Below are positions 14,709 through 22,983 of a stretch of DNA of 37,626 nt, in pieces. The notes beneath the pieces are model-generated. The model had not been told where the DNA came from. It was given only the letters and a program-made list of their open reading frames with translations, and ran no database searches. The position numbers were made by a program, and so were the translations under genes. Position 1 is the stretch's first letter, and every line of letters starts with the position of its first letter. Location: assembly GCA_025350685.1 (NCBI GenBank), contig JANXXK010000342.1, positions 1 through 37,626 of the forward strand, given 5' to 3'. Source of the stretch: Alphaproteobacteria bacterium (GTDB taxonomy: Bacteria > Pseudomonadota > Alphaproteobacteria > Caulobacterales > Caulobacteraceae).

Positions 14709-15722
14709 TCACTTGCTCACGAACTGCAGGGTGTAGGCGGTCTTCGGATCGAGGGTCTTGGGATAGACCCCTTGGCTCGACGCCATGTCGAAGAAGGCCT
14801 TCCACGTCGCGTCGGTCATCGCTCCGATGCCGCCTGGCCCGTTCTTGCCAGGTTGGGCGTCGCCGCCGTCCACGATGGCGTAGGACTTCAGCTTGGCGCG
14901 GGCCTGGTCGAGGACATCCTGGGTCATCTCCGGGTTGTCGCGGCGGATCAGGGCGTCGGCGGGCTTGGGGTCGCCGTAGAGGTAGTCATGCCATCCCTTG
15001 GCCGTGGCCTCGACGAAGGCCTTCACCGCGGCAGGATTCTTGGCGATCAGCCTGTCGGGCGCCAGGATCATGGTCGCGTAGCCGGGGTAGCCGTTGTCGG
15101 CCAGCAGGAAGACCACCGGCTTCAGCTTGGCCTCCTTCTCGATGGTATAGGGCTCGCTCGTGACATAGCCCTGCTGGGCCGCGCGCTTGTCGGCCAGGAA
15201 AGGCGCAGAGTTGAAGGTATATTTGCGCACCTGGTCGTCGGTGAAGCCGTACTTGGCCTTCAGCCACACCCAGAAACCGCTGATCGAGGCGTCGCCCAGC
15301 AGGATCGGGTGGCCTTTCAGGTCGGCCAGCGTCGTCACCCCGGTGTCGGGGTGGGCGATCAGCACCTGCGGGTCCTTCTGGAAGACCGCGGCCACGGCCT
15401 TCACCGGCACACGTTCCTGGGCCAGGTTCATGACGATGAAGGCGTTGGAGCCGACGCCCAGGTCGATGGCGCCCGCGGCCAGCTGCTGCGGCACATTGGA
15501 GCCCGGCCCACCCTGGATCAAGGTTACGTCCAGCCCGCGCTTGGCGTACTCGCCTTCCGCCACCGCCTCGTAGAAGCCGCCGTGCTCGGCCTCCGCCCGC
15601 CAGTCGGTGGCGAAGCGGATGGCGGTGCGCCCGGACGCGGCCGGCGCATCAGGCTTCTTCGCTGGCGAACAGGCGGCCAGCGTCACGGCCAGAGCGATTG
15701 CGAGGAAACCCGAAGCCTTCAT
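14709..15722 (-). CDS. ABC transporter substrate-binding lipoprotein, NMT1/SsuA-like
   Basis: The 337-residue protein has a lipoprotein signal (MKASGFLAIALAVTLAACSP with the lipobox LAAC), so it should be anchored in the envelope. The mature part follows the NMT1/THI5-SsuA fold: IRFATDWRAEAEHGGFYEAVA, then YAKRGLDVTLIQGGPGSNVPQQLAAGAIDLGVGSN, and lobe-2 segments such as KGHPILLGDASISGFWVWLKAKYG. This family binds pyrimidines, sulfonates, nitrate or similar small molecules; the ligand is undetermined. ATG 15722 is preferred over the GTG two codons upstream, and GGGGG lies close before it. The leader is unusually long and structured (see 15785-16004), raising the possibility of ligand-responsive control. 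Confidence 0.85.
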   Translation of the reverse strand: MKASGFLAIALAVTLAACSPAKKPDAPAASGRTAIRFATDWRAEAEHGGFYEAVAEGEYAKRGLDVTLIQGGPGSNVPQQLAAGAIDLGVGSNAFIVMNLAQERVPVKAVAAVFQKDPQVLIAHPDTGVTTLADLKGHPILLGDASISGFWVWLKAKYGFTDDQVRKYTFNSAPFLADKRAAQQGYVTSEPYTIEKEAKLKPVVFLLADNGYPGYATMILAPDRLIAKNPAAVKAFVEATAKGWHDYLYGDPKPADALIRRDNPEMTQDVLDQARAKLKSYAIVDGGDAQPGKNGPGGIGAMTDATWKAFFDMASSQGVYPKTLDPKTAYTLQFVSK

Positions 15723-15784
15723 GCACACCCCCGAACTCAGAGCTTGAAGGTAAGGCGGCGCGCCTCCCGTTGGAAGACGCCCAT

Positions 15785-16004
15785 AGCAAGAGGGCGGCGC
15801 TCCAGTTGCCCGGAACTCCGCCCTCTCATCCAGATCCGTTGGGGGATCTGTGCCTTCCAGGTCGGTCGCGCCTGCGGTTCACGGGGTCGCCCCCGCTGGT
15901 TTTCCGTCGCGTCCGGTGTCTCGTGAAGTTTGTCCCGGGTTGCCCCGGTCCTCGCTACTCGAAACCTCTTGCTCGCCTCTGCTTCTGGGTCCGCCGTTTC
16001 CGGC
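15785..16004 (-). ncRNA. Candidate structured RNA or leader upstream of the ABC transporter
   Basis: Read on the minus strand, the region contains these elements in order. GCCG-GAAA-CGGC (16004-15993), CCGGG-GCAA-CCCGG (15948-15935) and CGGGG-GCGA-CCCCG (15895-15882) are three perfect stems capped by GNRA tetraloops. CAGATCC/GGATCTG (15850-15831) has a C-rich loop. AGAGGGCGG/CCGCCCTCT (15826-15789) looks like a terminator stem. AGCAAGAGG at 15973-15965 can pair perfectly with CCTCTTGCT at 15793-15785, which overlaps the terminator-like 3' arm, so the two helices exclude each other. I could not match it to RNase P, tmRNA, SRP, FMN, TPP, cobalamin or glycine RNAs. It could be a cis-acting leader of the transporter, an independent small RNA from the uup 3' region, or a chance array of stems. 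Confidence 0.4.
15789..15826 (-). terminator. Terminator-like hairpin in the transporter leader
   Basis: AGAGGGCGG and CCGCCCTCT form a perfect 9-base-pair stem with a 20-base loop; on the minus strand TTGCTATGG follows, a weak T-tract. Its 3' arm is also the partner of an upstream segment at 15965-15973. It could end uup transcription or act as an attenuator. Confidence 0.4.
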
Positions 16005-16207
16005 CTCTCCGTCCGCCCGCGCCGCAGTCCCTCTCGGCAAGTGAACGGTGCTCCCGAACCCGAAATCCGGCAAGCGGCGGAATGGGCCGGGATGTGCGTC
16101 AGCCGGCCGATCCCGGTGCATATCCGGTGGACAACCTGGGACTCGGTGTCGAATTGCGCTGTTCGTTCAACGCCGGCAACAATCCACAGGAAACGCGGGT
16201 CGAAACC

Positions 16208-18028
16208 TCAACGCGCGCTTTGCAGGGCCTCGCGGCGCTCTTCGAGGGCCAGCCACTCTTCCTCGGCCGCCGCCAGGCCTTCGCGCGTCTGGTCGAGCTG
16301 GCGGCTGAGCGCCTGGAACGCCGCCGGATCGCGCCCGTAGAGACCCGGATCGGCGAGCCTGGCCTCCAGCGCGGCGGTCTTGCCGGGCGCCTCGGCGATC
16401 AGTTTTTCCAGCTCCTCCAGCCGCCGCTGGTCCTTGTAGGAGAGCTTTCCGGCGGGCTTGGCCGGCGGGGCCGGCGTTGGCTTGGCGGCGATTTTCGTCG
16501 GCGCGAACGCCGCGATCGGCAGGCGGCCGAAGAAGCCGGGGTTCTGGGAGACGAAATCCTGCCAGCCGCCGGGCGTCTCGATGGCATGACCCTTGCCGTC
16601 CAGGCCGATGGTCGAGGTCGCCAGCCGGTCGATGAAGTCGCGGTCGTGGCTGACCAGGATCAGCGTGCCCTCGTAGTCGGCCAGCAGGTCCTCGAGCAGG
16701 TCCAGCGTGTCCATGTCGAGGTCGTTGGTCGGCTCGTCCAGCACCATGACATTGGCCGGCCGGGCCAGCGCCTGGGCCAGCAGCAGGCGGTTGCGCTCGC
16801 CGCCCGACAGGCTGCGCACCGGCTGGCGCAGTTGGGCCTCCGAGAACAGGAAATCCTTGGCGTAGGAGACGATATGGCGGGGCTCGCCGCGCACCAGGAT
16901 CTGGTCGCCGCCCTTGGGCAGCAGCACCTCGCGCAGCGTCATCTCGGCATTCAGCGCCGCTCGGGCCTGGTCGATGTAGTTGATCTCCACCTTGGTCCCA
17001 AGGCTGACCTCGCCCGAGTCCGCCGGGATCTCGCCCAGCAGCACCTTCACCAGCGTGGTCTTGCCCGCCCCGTTCGGGCCGACCACCGCCACCCGGTCGC
17101 CGCGCAGGATGCGGGTGGAGAAGTTCTTCAGCAGCACGCGGTCGCCGAACGCCTTGGAGACCCCCTTGGCCTCGACCACCCGCTTGCCGGACACCCCGGA
17201 GCTGGCGAGCCCCATGTTGAGTTCCTTGCGGGTGTCCTTCAGCCGGTCGGCCTTGTCCTGGCGCAGGCTATCGAGACGCCGGCGGCGGCCCTCGTTGCGC
17301 GCGCGCCGGGCGGTGACGCCGCGGGCCATCCAGTGCTGCTCGCGCTGGATGTAGCGGTCGAGCCTGCGCGCCTCCTCGGCCTCGGCCGCGGCGATCTTCT
17401 CGGCCCAGTCGTCGAAGCCGGCGAAGCCGTGGTCCAGGCGCTTGACCTGCCGGTACTCAAGCCAGAAACAGCGCTTGGTCACCCGCTCCAGGAACGCCCG
17501 GTCGTGGCTGACAATGAGGGCGGCCGCGCGCGACGCCGACAGCTCCTCTTCCAGCGTCTCGATGGCCAGGATGTCCAGGTGGTTGGTGGGTTCGTCCAGG
17601 AGGATGACGTCGGCGTCTTCGGCGAAGGCCCGGGCCAGCGCCGCGCGGCGGATCTCGCCGCCCGACAGCCCCTCGGCGGTCTTCGCGGGATCAAGCCCGA
17701 AATCGGTCAGCCGCGCCTCGGCGCGATAGCTCTCCGCCCCGCCGGCTGTGGCATAGTCCAGCAGGGTCGCCCCGACGATCTCCGGCTCCTGCGGCACGAA
17801 GGCCACCCGCACGCCGGTGGTGATGTTCCGCTCGCCGCCGTCCGGCTCGATCTGGCCGGCCAGGATGCGCAGCAGGGTCGACTTGCCCGCCCCGTTGCGC
17901 CCGACCAGGCACGCGCGGACCCTGGCGTCGAGCGCCAGGTCGACGCCGTCGAACAGCATCAGCGGACCGTCCGCCAGGCGGACGTCCTTCAAGGCGAGAA
18001 TGGGTGCGCGCATCGAGGCGCTGGACAT
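16208..18028 (-). CDS. uup: ABC-F family ATPase Uup
   Basis: The 606-residue soluble protein has two ABC cassettes and no membrane domain. Walker A1 GRNGAGKST is at 43-51, signature LSGGE near 121, and Walker B VILLDEPTNHLD follows. The linker contains WMARGVTARRARNEGRRRRLDSLR. Walker A2 is GPNGAGKTT (317-325), with signature LSGGERNRLLLAQ and VLDEPTNDLD. A Pro/Ala-rich hinge (about 525-545) leads into a C-terminal coiled coil (YKDQRRLEELEKLIAEAPGKTAALEARL), the hallmark of Uup among ABC-F proteins. Uup binds ribosomes and branched DNA and limits precise transposon excision in E. coli. ATG 18028 or the ATG five codons on (18013) could start it. Confidence 0.92.
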   Translation of the reverse strand: MSSASMRAPILALKDVRLADGPLMLFDGVDLALDARVRACLVGRNGAGKSTLLRILAGQIEPDGGERNITTGVRVAFVPQEPEIVGATLLDYATAGGAESYRAEARLTDFGLDPAKTAEGLSGGEIRRAALARAFAEDADVILLDEPTNHLDILAIETLEEELSASRAAALIVSHDRAFLERVTKRCFWLEYRQVKRLDHGFAGFDDWAEKIAAAEAEEARRLDRYIQREQHWMARGVTARRARNEGRRRRLDSLRQDKADRLKDTRKELNMGLASSGVSGKRVVEAKGVSKAFGDRVLLKNFSTRILRGDRVAVVGPNGAGKTTLVKVLLGEIPADSGEVSLGTKVEINYIDQARAALNAEMTLREVLLPKGGDQILVRGEPRHIVSYAKDFLFSEAQLRQPVRSLSGGERNRLLLAQALARPANVMVLDEPTNDLDMDTLDLLEDLLADYEGTLILVSHDRDFIDRLATSTIGLDGKGHAIETPGGWQDFVSQNPGFFGRLPIAAFAPTKIAAKPTPAPPAKPAGKLSYKDQRRLEELEKLIAEAPGKTAALEARLADPGLYGRDPAAFQALSRQLDQTREGLAAAEEEWLALEERREALQSAR

Positions 18029-18091
18029 ATAGGCCCCACCGACAAGCGCAAGGGGGGCGGCGAGCGCAAGGGCGGGGCGGTGGTGGAGCCG

Positions 18092-18826
18092 TTAATGACC
18101 CAGGTTGCGGTCGATCAGGCGATCGATGTCGCCGTGGTCGCCCTCGCCGTCCGTGTGACTCTTCACCGGGCTGCGGAACTCCGCCACCACCAGGGGGCCG
18201 GTCACCGGGCCCCTGGCCACATAGCCCGCCGCCCGGAAGCCGGACGGCTCGCGATGGTTGGCGGCCAGCACATAGACCAGCGAGACGTTGCTGCGCCCGA
18301 TCTCGTCGGCCATCACCTCGGCGCCGCGCAGGCCCGCGTGCACCACTGAGTGCTTATGGCCATGCCCGATGTCGACGTCGGTGTCGTCGCCGCGGCCGCG
18401 CGCGTTGATGTGGATGCCGAACAGCCGCACGTCGGCCTGGTCGCCGTCGGCGTGGACGTGGACGAACGGGACGTCGACGTCGGCGCGGTCGCCGGTCCCC
18501 TCGGCATAGCTGACCGGAATCGGGTCGCGGTAGACCGGCACCAGGGCGTGCAACTGGGCCCGCGTGGCCGCCAGGGCCTCCGATGGCGTCTGGCCATGCA
18601 CCGCCGCCAGACGCAGGCGCACGGTCTCGCCGCGCCGGCCCGAGTAGTCGCACCACTGGCCGTCGGGCGACTTCGCGGTCCGGATCAGGTCGCCCTGGCT
18701 CGCCGGACAGTCCAGCGTCGCCGCCGCCCGCAGGGGCGGGCCGTCGGGCAACACGTAGGCCTGCACGGCGCTGGCGGCGCCGGCCGCGGTCAGGGCGAGG
18801 GCGGCCAGGGTGAGACTTCTGCGCAT
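18092..18826 (-). CDS. Uncharacterised secreted protein with His/Asp-rich segment
   Basis: A 244-residue protein starting at ATG 18826 with AAGG about 10 bases upstream. Its signal peptide is RRSLTLAALALTAAGAASAVQA. Two cysteines (LDCPASQG and QWCDYSGR) could pair. Between residues 115 and 170 there is an unusual alternation of Asp and His (VDVPFVHVHADGDQADVRLFGIHINARGRGDDTDVDIGHGHKHSVVH), suggestive of metal binding or a beta-strand array. I recognise no family. Starting 21 codons earlier would put cytosolic sequence before the signal, so I rejected that start. It shares its strand with uup, 63 bases upstream of it. Confidence 0.55.
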   Translation of the reverse strand: MRRSLTLAALALTAAGAASAVQAYVLPDGPPLRAAATLDCPASQGDLIRTAKSPDGQWCDYSGRRGETVRLRLAAVHGQTPSEALAATRAQLHALVPVYRDPIPVSYAEGTGDRADVDVPFVHVHADGDQADVRLFGIHINARGRGDDTDVDIGHGHKHSVVHAGLRGAEVMADEIGRSNVSLVYVLAANHREPSGFRAAGYVARGPVTGPLVVAEFRSPVKSHTDGEGDHGDIDRLIDRNLGH

Positions 18827-18947
18827 CGCGGGGCGCCTTTCATCGGCTTGGGTTGGACCAGCGTCAGGCGTGGCCGGGGCGAAGTCCAATGAACTCGCGG
18901 TAAGGCGCCGGCTCGACGCGGCCGCCGTGCGCGCCTAGAAGCCGCCC

Positions 18948-19412
18948 ATGTCCGGCGAACCCTTCTGGCGGCGCAAGACCCTCGAGCAGATGACGGCTTC
19001 GGAGTGGGAGAGCCTCTGCGACGGCTGCGGCCTCTGCTGCCTGGTGCGCTTCGAGGACGAGGACACCGGCGAGATCACCCCCACCCGCGTCCACTGCAAG
19101 CTGTTCGACGCCCAAGCCTGCGTCTGCACCGACTACGCCAACCGCAAGGCCCATGTGCCCGACTGCGTGAAGCTGACGCCCGGCAACATCGAGCAGCTCG
19201 GCTGGATGCCGCTCTCCTGCGCCTACCGCCGCATCCACGAGGGCCGCGATCTCGCCGACTGGCACCCGCTGGTCTCCGGCGATCCGGAAAGCGTCCACCG
19301 CGCCGGTATCTCGGTGCGCGGCCAGACGATCAGCGAGACGGTGCTGAACGCGCCCGAGGACGCCCTCGACTTCGCCGCCCCGGACCTCAGCGTCGAGCGG
19401 GGCCGGGAGTGA
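18948..19412 (+). CDS. YcgN family (UPF0260) cysteine-cluster protein
   Basis: A 154-residue cytosolic protein opening [36 protein letters not shown]. The CDGCGLCC cluster, the later [22 protein letters not shown] and LSCAYRR are the conserved cysteines of the YcgN/UPF0260 group, related to the CxxxCxxCC zinc/iron-chelating domain. It probably binds a metal or Fe-S cluster; the cellular role is unknown. It is transcribed rightward, 121 bases from the start of the leftward secreted protein, so a divergent promoter lies between. Confidence 0.88.
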   Translation: MSGEPFWRRKTLEQMTASEWESLCDGCGLCCLVRFEDEDTGEITPTRVHCKLFDAQACVCTDYANRKAHVPDCVKLTPGNIEQLGWMPLSCAYRRIHEGRDLADWHPLVSGDPESVHRAGISVRGQTISETVLNAPEDALDFAAPDLSVERGRE

Positions 19413-19498
19413 CCGTGGCAAATCTGCAACAACGGCCCTTGCGCCGGAACCCGAACCGACCAATCTAGGCGGCAAGTCTCCACACCATCGGAAGGGTT

Positions 19499-20473
19499 TT
19501 GAAGGTCTTGGCGAGCGACCCGTATCAGGTCCTGGGCGTCCCGCGTTCGGCGAGTGCGGACGAGATCCGCAAGGCGTTCCGCAAGCTTGCGAAGGCCAAC
19601 CACCCCGACACCAACCCCAACAACAAGGCCGCCGAGGAGCGCTTCAAACAGGTGTCCGGGGCCTTCGACATCGTCGGCGACGTTGAGAAGCGCAAGAAGT
19701 TCGACGCCGGCGCGCTGGACAACGACGGCCGTGAGACCTTCGGCGGCGGTGGTTTCGGCGGGAGCCGGCAGGGGCCCTGGGGGCCCGGCCCGGGCGGCGG
19801 TGGAACCTATCGGCAGGGCGCGGAACAGAGCTTCGAGGGCGTCGACCTCGGCGACATCCTGGGCGAGATGTTCGGCGGCGGCGGCCGGGGCGGCGGTGGC
19901 GGACGCGGCGGGGCCGGCGGCGGCTTCGGTGGCTTCTCCCAGCGCGGGGGCGACGTTCGCGCGCGCCTGGAGATCGACCTCGAACAGGCGATCAAGGGCG
20001 GCAAGCGGCGGATCGCTTTCTCCGACGGCCGCACCATCGACGTGACCATCCCCAAGGGCGCCCAGGAGGGCCAGACCCTGCGCCTCAAAGGCCAGGGCTC
20101 GCCCGGCCGCGCCGGCCCCGGCGACGCGTTCATCGAGCTGACCATCGCCCCGCACACCCTGTTCCGCCGCGAGGGCGAGACCCTGGTCGTCGACGTGCCG
20201 GTGACGGTCTATGACGCGGTCCTGGGCGGCAAGGCCGAGGCCCAGACTCCGGACGGCCCGGTGACCCTGACCATCCCCAAGGGCGCCAACACCGGCACGA
20301 GATTGCGCTTGAAGGGCCGCGGCCTCAGCGATCCCAAGGGCCACCGCGGTGACCTCTTCGCGCGCCTGGTGGTCGCGCTTCCCGAGGCGCCCGACGCCGA
20401 ACTGGAAGCGCTGGCCGAAAAATGGCGCAAGGAACGACCCTATTCGCCCAGAAAGCCCGCCAACACCCGGTGA
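19499..20473 (+). CDS. J-domain co-chaperone (CbpA/DnaJ type II)
   Basis: A 324-residue protein. The N-terminal J domain (1-68) has the Hsp70-activating HPD in AKANHPDTNPNN. A Gly/Phe-rich linker (about 78-152, GGGGFGG-type runs) and C-terminal substrate-binding domains follow (DVRARLEIDLEQAIKGG, VTIPKGAQEGQTLRLKGQGSPG, VTLTIPKGANTGTRLRLKGRGL). The four CXXCXGXG zinc repeats of DnaJ are absent, making it a class B (CbpA-like) protein that hands clients to DnaK. The start is TTG at 19499 with GGAAGG four to five bases upstream; another TTG three codons on is possible. It lies 86 bases after the YcgN gene and may share its transcript. Confidence 0.88.
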   Translation: MKVLASDPYQVLGVPRSASADEIRKAFRKLAKANHPDTNPNNKAAEERFKQVSGAFDIVGDVEKRKKFDAGALDNDGRETFGGGGFGGSRQGPWGPGPGGGGTYRQGAEQSFEGVDLGDILGEMFGGGGRGGGGGRGGAGGGFGGFSQRGGDVRARLEIDLEQAIKGGKRRIAFSDGRTIDVTIPKGAQEGQTLRLKGQGSPGRAGPGDAFIELTIAPHTLFRREGETLVVDVPVTVYDAVLGGKAEAQTPDGPVTLTIPKGANTGTRLRLKGRGLSDPKGHRGDLFARLVVALPEAPDAELEALAEKWRKERPYSPRKPANTR

Positions 20474-20544
20474 CACGGCTAGGCCGCGTGCGCATAAGCT
20501 TGGCGTTCAGGCCCGGTTCAGTCGCGGGCCGCTAGGTCGAGCCG

Positions 20545-20838
20545 ATGAAATCCCGCCGTCCCTCTGCAGGCCTGTCCCTCGCGGTTCTGGCCCTGGTCCT
20601 CGGTTTCGCGCCGGCCGCCGGCGTGGCCGCGCAGGATCGGCCGGAAGCCCACGCAGGCAGCCAGGTGCCGCTCTCAACCGTTCTCAAGGACATCGCCAAG
20701 CGTCACCCGGGTCGGCAGCTCAACACCACCATGGGGGAATCCGGCGGCCGGCCGGTCTACAACGTCCAATGGCAGCTCACGAACGGACAGATCGTGGTCT
20801 TCGTCATCGACGCCCGGACCGGTCAGGAAATTGGCTAG
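20545..20838 (+). CDS. Small PepSY-like periplasmic protein (FeuN-like position)
   Basis: The 97-residue protein has a signal peptide (MKSRRPSAGLSLAVLALVLG then AAGVAAQ). The mature part resembles a single PepSY domain: VPLSTVLKDIAKRHPGRQLNTTM, GGRPVYNVQWQLTNGQIVVFVIDARTGQEIG. PepSY domains act as small periplasmic inhibitors or ligand-binding modules. It lies 36 bases upstream of a PhoP/FeuP-type regulator and its kinase. In Sinorhizobium a small periplasmic protein, FeuN, encoded just before feuP, restrains the FeuQ kinase; that homology is from memory and by position. A modulatory role toward the downstream kinase is the best inference. Confidence 0.72.
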   Translation: MKSRRPSAGLSLAVLALVLGFAPAAGVAAQDRPEAHAGSQVPLSTVLKDIAKRHPGRQLNTTMGESGGRPVYNVQWQLTNGQIVVFVIDARTGQEIG

Positions 20839-20874
20839 CGGCTCTCGGGCCGAAGAAAGGAAGGGGACGCGGTC

Positions 20875-21567
20875 ATGCGCATCCTGCTCGTAGAAGACGA
20901 CCCGGACCTGTCACGGCAGCTGAAGTTGGCGCTGGCCGACGCCGGCTACGCGGTCGACCACGCGCCGGACGGCGAGGAAGCCCAGTTCCTCGGCGAGACC
21001 GAGCCCTATGACGCCGTCATCCTTGATCTTGGGTTGCCAAAAGTGGATGGCGTCTCGGTGCTGGAGCGCTGGCGGCGCGAGAACATGGCCACCCCGGTGC
21101 TGATCCTCACCGCCCGCGGCGCCTGGAGCGAGAAGGTGGCGGGCTTCGACGCCGGCGCCGACGACTACCTGACCAAGCCGTTCCACACCGAGGAGCTGCT
21201 GGCCCGCCTGCGCGCCCTGTTGCGCCGCACCGCCGGCCACGCCAGCCCCAACCTGGAGTGCGGCGGCCTCAGGCTCGACCCCCGCGCCGCCCGGGCCAGC
21301 GTCAACGGCGAGCCGCTCAGGCTCACCTCGCTGGAATACCGCCTGCTGCACTATCTGATGATGCACCAGGGGCGGGTGATCAGCCGCACCGAGCTGGTCG
21401 AGCACCTCTACGACCAGGATTTCGACCGCGATTCCAACACCATCGAAGTGTTCATCGGCCGGGTGCGCAAGAAGATCGGCGCCGATCGCATCGAGACCGC
21501 CCGCGGCCTGGGCTACCGGCTGACCGCGCCAGCGGAGGAACTGAACGGCGAGGCCAAAGCCTCGTGA
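20875..21567 (+). CDS. OmpR/PhoP-family response regulator (FeuP-like)
   Basis: The 230-residue protein has a receiver domain with acidic pocket E7-D8-D9, phosphoacceptor D51 in VILDLGLPKVDG, T79/A80 in LILTARG and K101 in YLTKPFH. The C-terminal winged helix shows LRLTSLEYRLLHYLMMHQGRVISRTELVEHLYD and NTIEVFIGRVRKKIGADRIETARGLGYRL. This wording is that of PhoP and rhizobial FeuP. The AAGGAAGGGG ribosome-binding site is strong, about 7 bases before the ATG. It pairs with the PhoQ-type kinase 24 bases downstream and probably controls envelope functions. Confidence 0.9.
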   Translation: MRILLVEDDPDLSRQLKLALADAGYAVDHAPDGEEAQFLGETEPYDAVILDLGLPKVDGVSVLERWRRENMATPVLILTARGAWSEKVAGFDAGADDYLTKPFHTEELLARLRALLRRTAGHASPNLECGGLRLDPRAARASVNGEPLRLTSLEYRLLHYLMMHQGRVISRTELVEHLYDQDFDRDSNTIEVFIGRVRKKIGADRIETARGLGYRLTAPAEELNGEAKAS

Positions 21568-21591
21568 CGCTGTTCCCGTGATGGGCGCGAG

Positions 21592-22977
21592 ATGATCCTC
21601 AGCGGGCTGAGGCATCCCTCGCTCGCCAGGCGCCTGGTGTTGCTGGCCCTGGGCTGGAGCCTGGCGACGCTGATCGTCTCGGCGGTGGGCCTGGCGCTGC
21701 TCTTCCAGCAGGCCGCCATCCGCCGGATCGACCAGAACCTCAACGACGTCACCGTCAACCTGGTCGCGGGCTCGACGGTGGAGGACGGCCAGGTCGTCGC
21801 CCCGCCGTTCACCGACGAGCGCGCACTTCGGGCCTATTCCGGCTGGTACTGGGAGATCGCCGAGCCCATCGCCGCGGGCAAGCTGCATGCCCTGGTGCCT
21901 TCCTATTCCCTGTTCGACACCACCCTGCGCGCGCCGGCCGACTTGGTGGCGCGGCTGAAGGCCAATCCGGGCAAGCACATCAGCTACGACACTGTCGGGC
22001 CCCAGGGCGAGCCGCTCAGGGCGCGGGCCCAGCAGAACTGGCTGCCGGGCCGCAGGTCGCCGGTGATCTTCCTGGCCGCCGAGGACTCCAGCTCGGTCGC
22101 CCGCGAGGTGCAGAACTTCGTGGTCGCCACCTCCTCGATCTTCATCCTGCTGGGCGCGGGTCTGGTGGTGGCGATCATCGTCCAGGTGCGCGTCGGCCTG
22201 CGCCCGCTCTACAACCTGCAGACCGAGGTCGCCGCCGTGCGCCGCGGCAAATCGCAGCGGCTGGAAGGCGCCTATCCCAGCGAAGTGATGCCGCTGGCCG
22301 AGGAGCTGAACGCCCTCGTCGAGCACAACCAGGAGGTCGTGGAACGCCAGCGCACCCATGTGGGCAACCTGGCGCATGCGCTGAAAACCCCGATCTCGGT
22401 GATGCTCACCGAGGCCGGCCAGCGCCCCGGCCCGCTCGCCGAGCTGGTCAGCCGCCAGGCCCAGGCCATGCAGCTTCAGGTCGACCACCACCTGCGCCGC
22501 GCCCGCGCCGCGGCCCGCACCCAGGGGCTGGGCGAGCGCACCGGCGTGGCCGAGGTGCTGGACGAGCTGTCCCGCACCCTGGAACGGATCTTCCGCGACA
22601 AGGGCGTCTCGATCGACTGGGACGCGCCCGACGACCTCTATTTCCTCGGCGAACGGCAGGACCTGCAGGAGATCGCCGGCAACGCCGTGGAGAACGCCTG
22701 CAAGTGGTGCAAGGCCAAGGTCAGGGTCCGCGCCGAGGCCGCCGCGCCCCAGCAGCTGCGCCTGGTGGTCGAGGACGACGGCCCCAGCCTGCCGCCCGAC
22801 CGCCGTGACGAGGTGCTGCGCCGCGGCGCCCGCCTGGACGAGAGCGCGCCGGGCTCGGGCCTCGGCCTCTCCATCGTCGATGAACTCGCCCGGGCCTACG
22901 GCGGGGCCCTGCGCCTGGGGGACTCGGCGATGGGCGGCCTGCGCCTTGAGGCTGATTTGCCGCGGGCCGACGCCTGA
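21592..22977 (+). CDS. PhoQ-type sensor histidine kinase (FeuQ-like)
   Basis: The 461-residue kinase has two membrane segments, about 15-40 and 178-200, flanking a periplasmic domain of about 140 residues (GWYWEIAEPIAAGKL, SYDTVGPQGEPL). After a HAMP-like linker (VGLRPLYNLQTEVAAVRRG) comes the PhoQ-form H box with H262 in HVGNLAHALKTPISV, then HATPase_c (NAVENACKWC, EDDGPSLP, GSGLGLSIVDELA). The NLAHALKTP wording separates this group from ordinary HisKA kinases. The periplasmic domain shows no long acidic patch such as PhoQ uses for Mg sensing. The gene ends in a repeat hairpin (copy C). Confidence 0.9.
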   Translation: MILSGLRHPSLARRLVLLALGWSLATLIVSAVGLALLFQQAAIRRIDQNLNDVTVNLVAGSTVEDGQVVAPPFTDERALRAYSGWYWEIAEPIAAGKLHALVPSYSLFDTTLRAPADLVARLKANPGKHISYDTVGPQGEPLRARAQQNWLPGRRSPVIFLAAEDSSSVAREVQNFVVATSSIFILLGAGLVVAIIVQVRVGLRPLYNLQTEVAAVRRGKSQRLEGAYPSEVMPLAEELNALVEHNQEVVERQRTHVGNLAHALKTPISVMLTEAGQRPGPLAELVSRQAQAMQLQVDHHLRRARAAARTQGLGERTGVAEVLDELSRTLERIFRDKGVSIDWDAPDDLYFLGERQDLQEIAGNAVENACKWCKAKVRVRAEAAAPQQLRLVVEDDGPSLPPDRRDEVLRRGARLDESAPGSGLGLSIVDELARAYGGALRLGDSAMGGLRLEADLPRADA

Positions 22978-22983
22978 GCGCGC

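Larger units (their letters stand above)
15723..16207 (-). other. 485-base gap between uup and the ABC transporter
   Basis: No convincing protein gene lies here. On the minus strand the frame of uup stays open for 156 codons past the uup stop, to a TGA at 15737-15739, but with no good start and low-complexity Arg-rich content. Most of the gap is occupied by the candidate structured RNA described separately. The last part before the ATG at 15722 reads TTCAAGCTCTGAGTTCGGGG and holds the ribosome-binding site. Confidence 0.55.

Noticed and set aside
15778..15900. FMN or TPP riboswitch upstream of the NMT1-type transporter
   Set aside because: GATCTGGATGAGAG on the minus strand resembles the 3' ends of both classes. 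The 5' FMN core (GGGGTGAAATTCCC, GCCGACGGT) and the TPP core (CTGAGA, ACCCTT) are missing.
16141..16207. DnaA box near AATCCACAG downstream of uup
   Set aside because: Only a partial match to TTATCCACA, with no cluster of further boxes or AT-rich unwinding region, so there is no case for an origin.
15698..18349. Very long plus-strand open frame (883 codons) opposite uup
   Set aside because: It is antisense to the clearly coding uup gene and reads as Gln/Arg/Gly-rich low-complexity sequence, typical of GC-rich shadows.
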